In this document: piece by piece, positions 63,532 to 64,000 of the stretch
How the letters are laid out: the number at the start of each line of letters is the position of its first letter
Numbering within the stretch: the first letter of the stretch is position 1
NCBI RefSeq assembly: GCF_014284335.1
Contig: NZ_JACOGF010000007.1
Span: 263,990-327,989 of the forward strand
Reading direction: 5' to 3'
Source of the DNA: Undibacterium hunanense
GTDB taxonomy: Bacteria; Pseudomonadota; Gammaproteobacteria; Burkholderiales; Burkholderiaceae_D
DNA: 64,000 bases
Notes under the pieces: model-generated
Told to the model about the DNA's origin: nothing
Databases searched by the model: none
Seen by the model: the letters and a program-made list of their open reading frames with translations, nothing else
Translations under genes and position numbers: made by a program

Positions 63532-64000
63532 GGGGATGGAATGTCGATCTCTATTATTTGCGGAACAGCTGCAATAAACAGCAATCATATTAACGTCGCT
63601 CCAGCAAGATTGCCCTTCGTGGACACAAGCCGGATCTCGGTCAATTAACGGCAATCATATTATCGTCGCTCCAGCGCAGGCTGGAGCCTAGTGTCTGTCG
63701 TGGTATGCCGTGTCGTTAATTAAAGCAATTTCACTCCGTGGATATAAACCAGGTTTGGGGTAATCAACAGCAATCATATTAACGTCGCTCCAGCGAAGGC
63801 TGGAGCCTAGTGGCGTTTGCTGTATGCTTGAGTTGTTATTAAAACGATTGCCCTTCGTGGATACAAGCCGGGTCTCGGCCCGGCGGCCGAATTCCTTTCT
63901 TTGCTTCGCCGTAACTATTCAGCACCCAAGTAAGGCTGAGGCACGTTGCCAGAGAATGAGAGTACAAGGGAGTTGAACAAAGGCAGTTCTTGTTTGCGTA
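63532..64000. repeat. intergenic cluster of direct repeats
   Basis: The word GCAATCATATTAACGTCGCT recurs at 63581, 63651 (one change) and 63770, each time followed by CCAGC. Copies 2 and 3 carry the small hairpin CTCCAGC-(GAAG)-GCTGGAG and then TAGTG. A second word (GATTGCCCTTCGTGGA) occurs at about 63608 and 63846, with a decayed form near 63725. After 63880 the sequence GGCCCGGCGGCCG plus CTTTCTTTGCTTCGCC resembles a common betaproteobacterial intergenic repeat. I see no gene here. Confidence 0.75.

Noticed and set aside
63532..64000. Possible CRISPR array
   Set aside because: Only three irregularly spaced copies, intervening sequence is itself repeated, and no cas gene is present.
1..64000. 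tRNA and rRNA genes
   Set aside because: I looked by eye for T-loop-like and rRNA-conserved words and found none. A covariance-model scan would settle this.

Overview
The window looks like chromosomal DNA of a betaproteobacterium of the Burkholderiales, most likely Oxalobacteraceae (Undibacterium-like; this is inference from gene content, moderate GC and intergenic repeats, with no search run). It is gene dense. Housekeeping genes (tsaD, plsY, ybaK, xerD, ogt) are mixed with transport and regulatory modules. I see no tRNA, rRNA, CRISPR array, prophage or transposase gene.

Region 1 (3-9830) starts with a truncated LysR regulator. It then holds a two-armed divergent locus that looks dedicated to recovering cell-wall fragments. 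The minus arm is an AmpG-type permease, an M14 carboxypeptidase-like enzyme, an MppA/OppA-like binding protein, a VanX-type dipeptidase and a serine beta-lactamase/DD-peptidase-like protein. The plus arm is a BadF-type amino-sugar kinase, an AmiD-like lipoprotein amidase and a VanY-type DD-carboxypeptidase. Most genes overlap or nearly touch. Region 2 (9827-13611) is an export operon: TetR, HlyD, ABC ATPase, ABC-2 permease. Region 3 (13912-23423) holds two tiny membrane proteins, an HDOD protein, CreA, an amino-acid permease, a DUF2946/TonB-receptor pair, a tautomerase, an acetyltransferase, a lipoprotein and a MarC protein. Region 4 (23524-31063) is the prkA-yeaH-spoVR stress operon and a c-di-GMP phosphodiesterase with a degenerate GGDEF site.

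Region 5 (31771-36621) has a lipase and a nitrate-type ABC transporter preceded by nasT. The leader between nasT and nrtA carries a full-consensus sigma-54 promoter, two hexaloop hairpins of the ANTAR-target type and an intrinsic terminator. Together these read as a complete nitrogen-controlled antitermination switch. Region 6 (36813-39952) is tsaD, a Cache protein, a nested inverted-repeat element, plsY and ybaK. Region 7 (40103-53829) is a near mirror-image locus: two TonB-receptor plus S9-peptidase cassettes flank a secreted metzincin-like metalloprotease, which suggests protein or peptide scavenging.

Region 8 (53917-63531) has ogt-xerD, preceded by a probable small RNA or attenuated leader with a strong sigma-70 promoter. 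It then has a TRAP transporter whose binding protein is divergent from its permeases, a DctS/DctR-like two-component pair and an AEC carrier. The right end (63532-64000) is a cluster of direct repeats.
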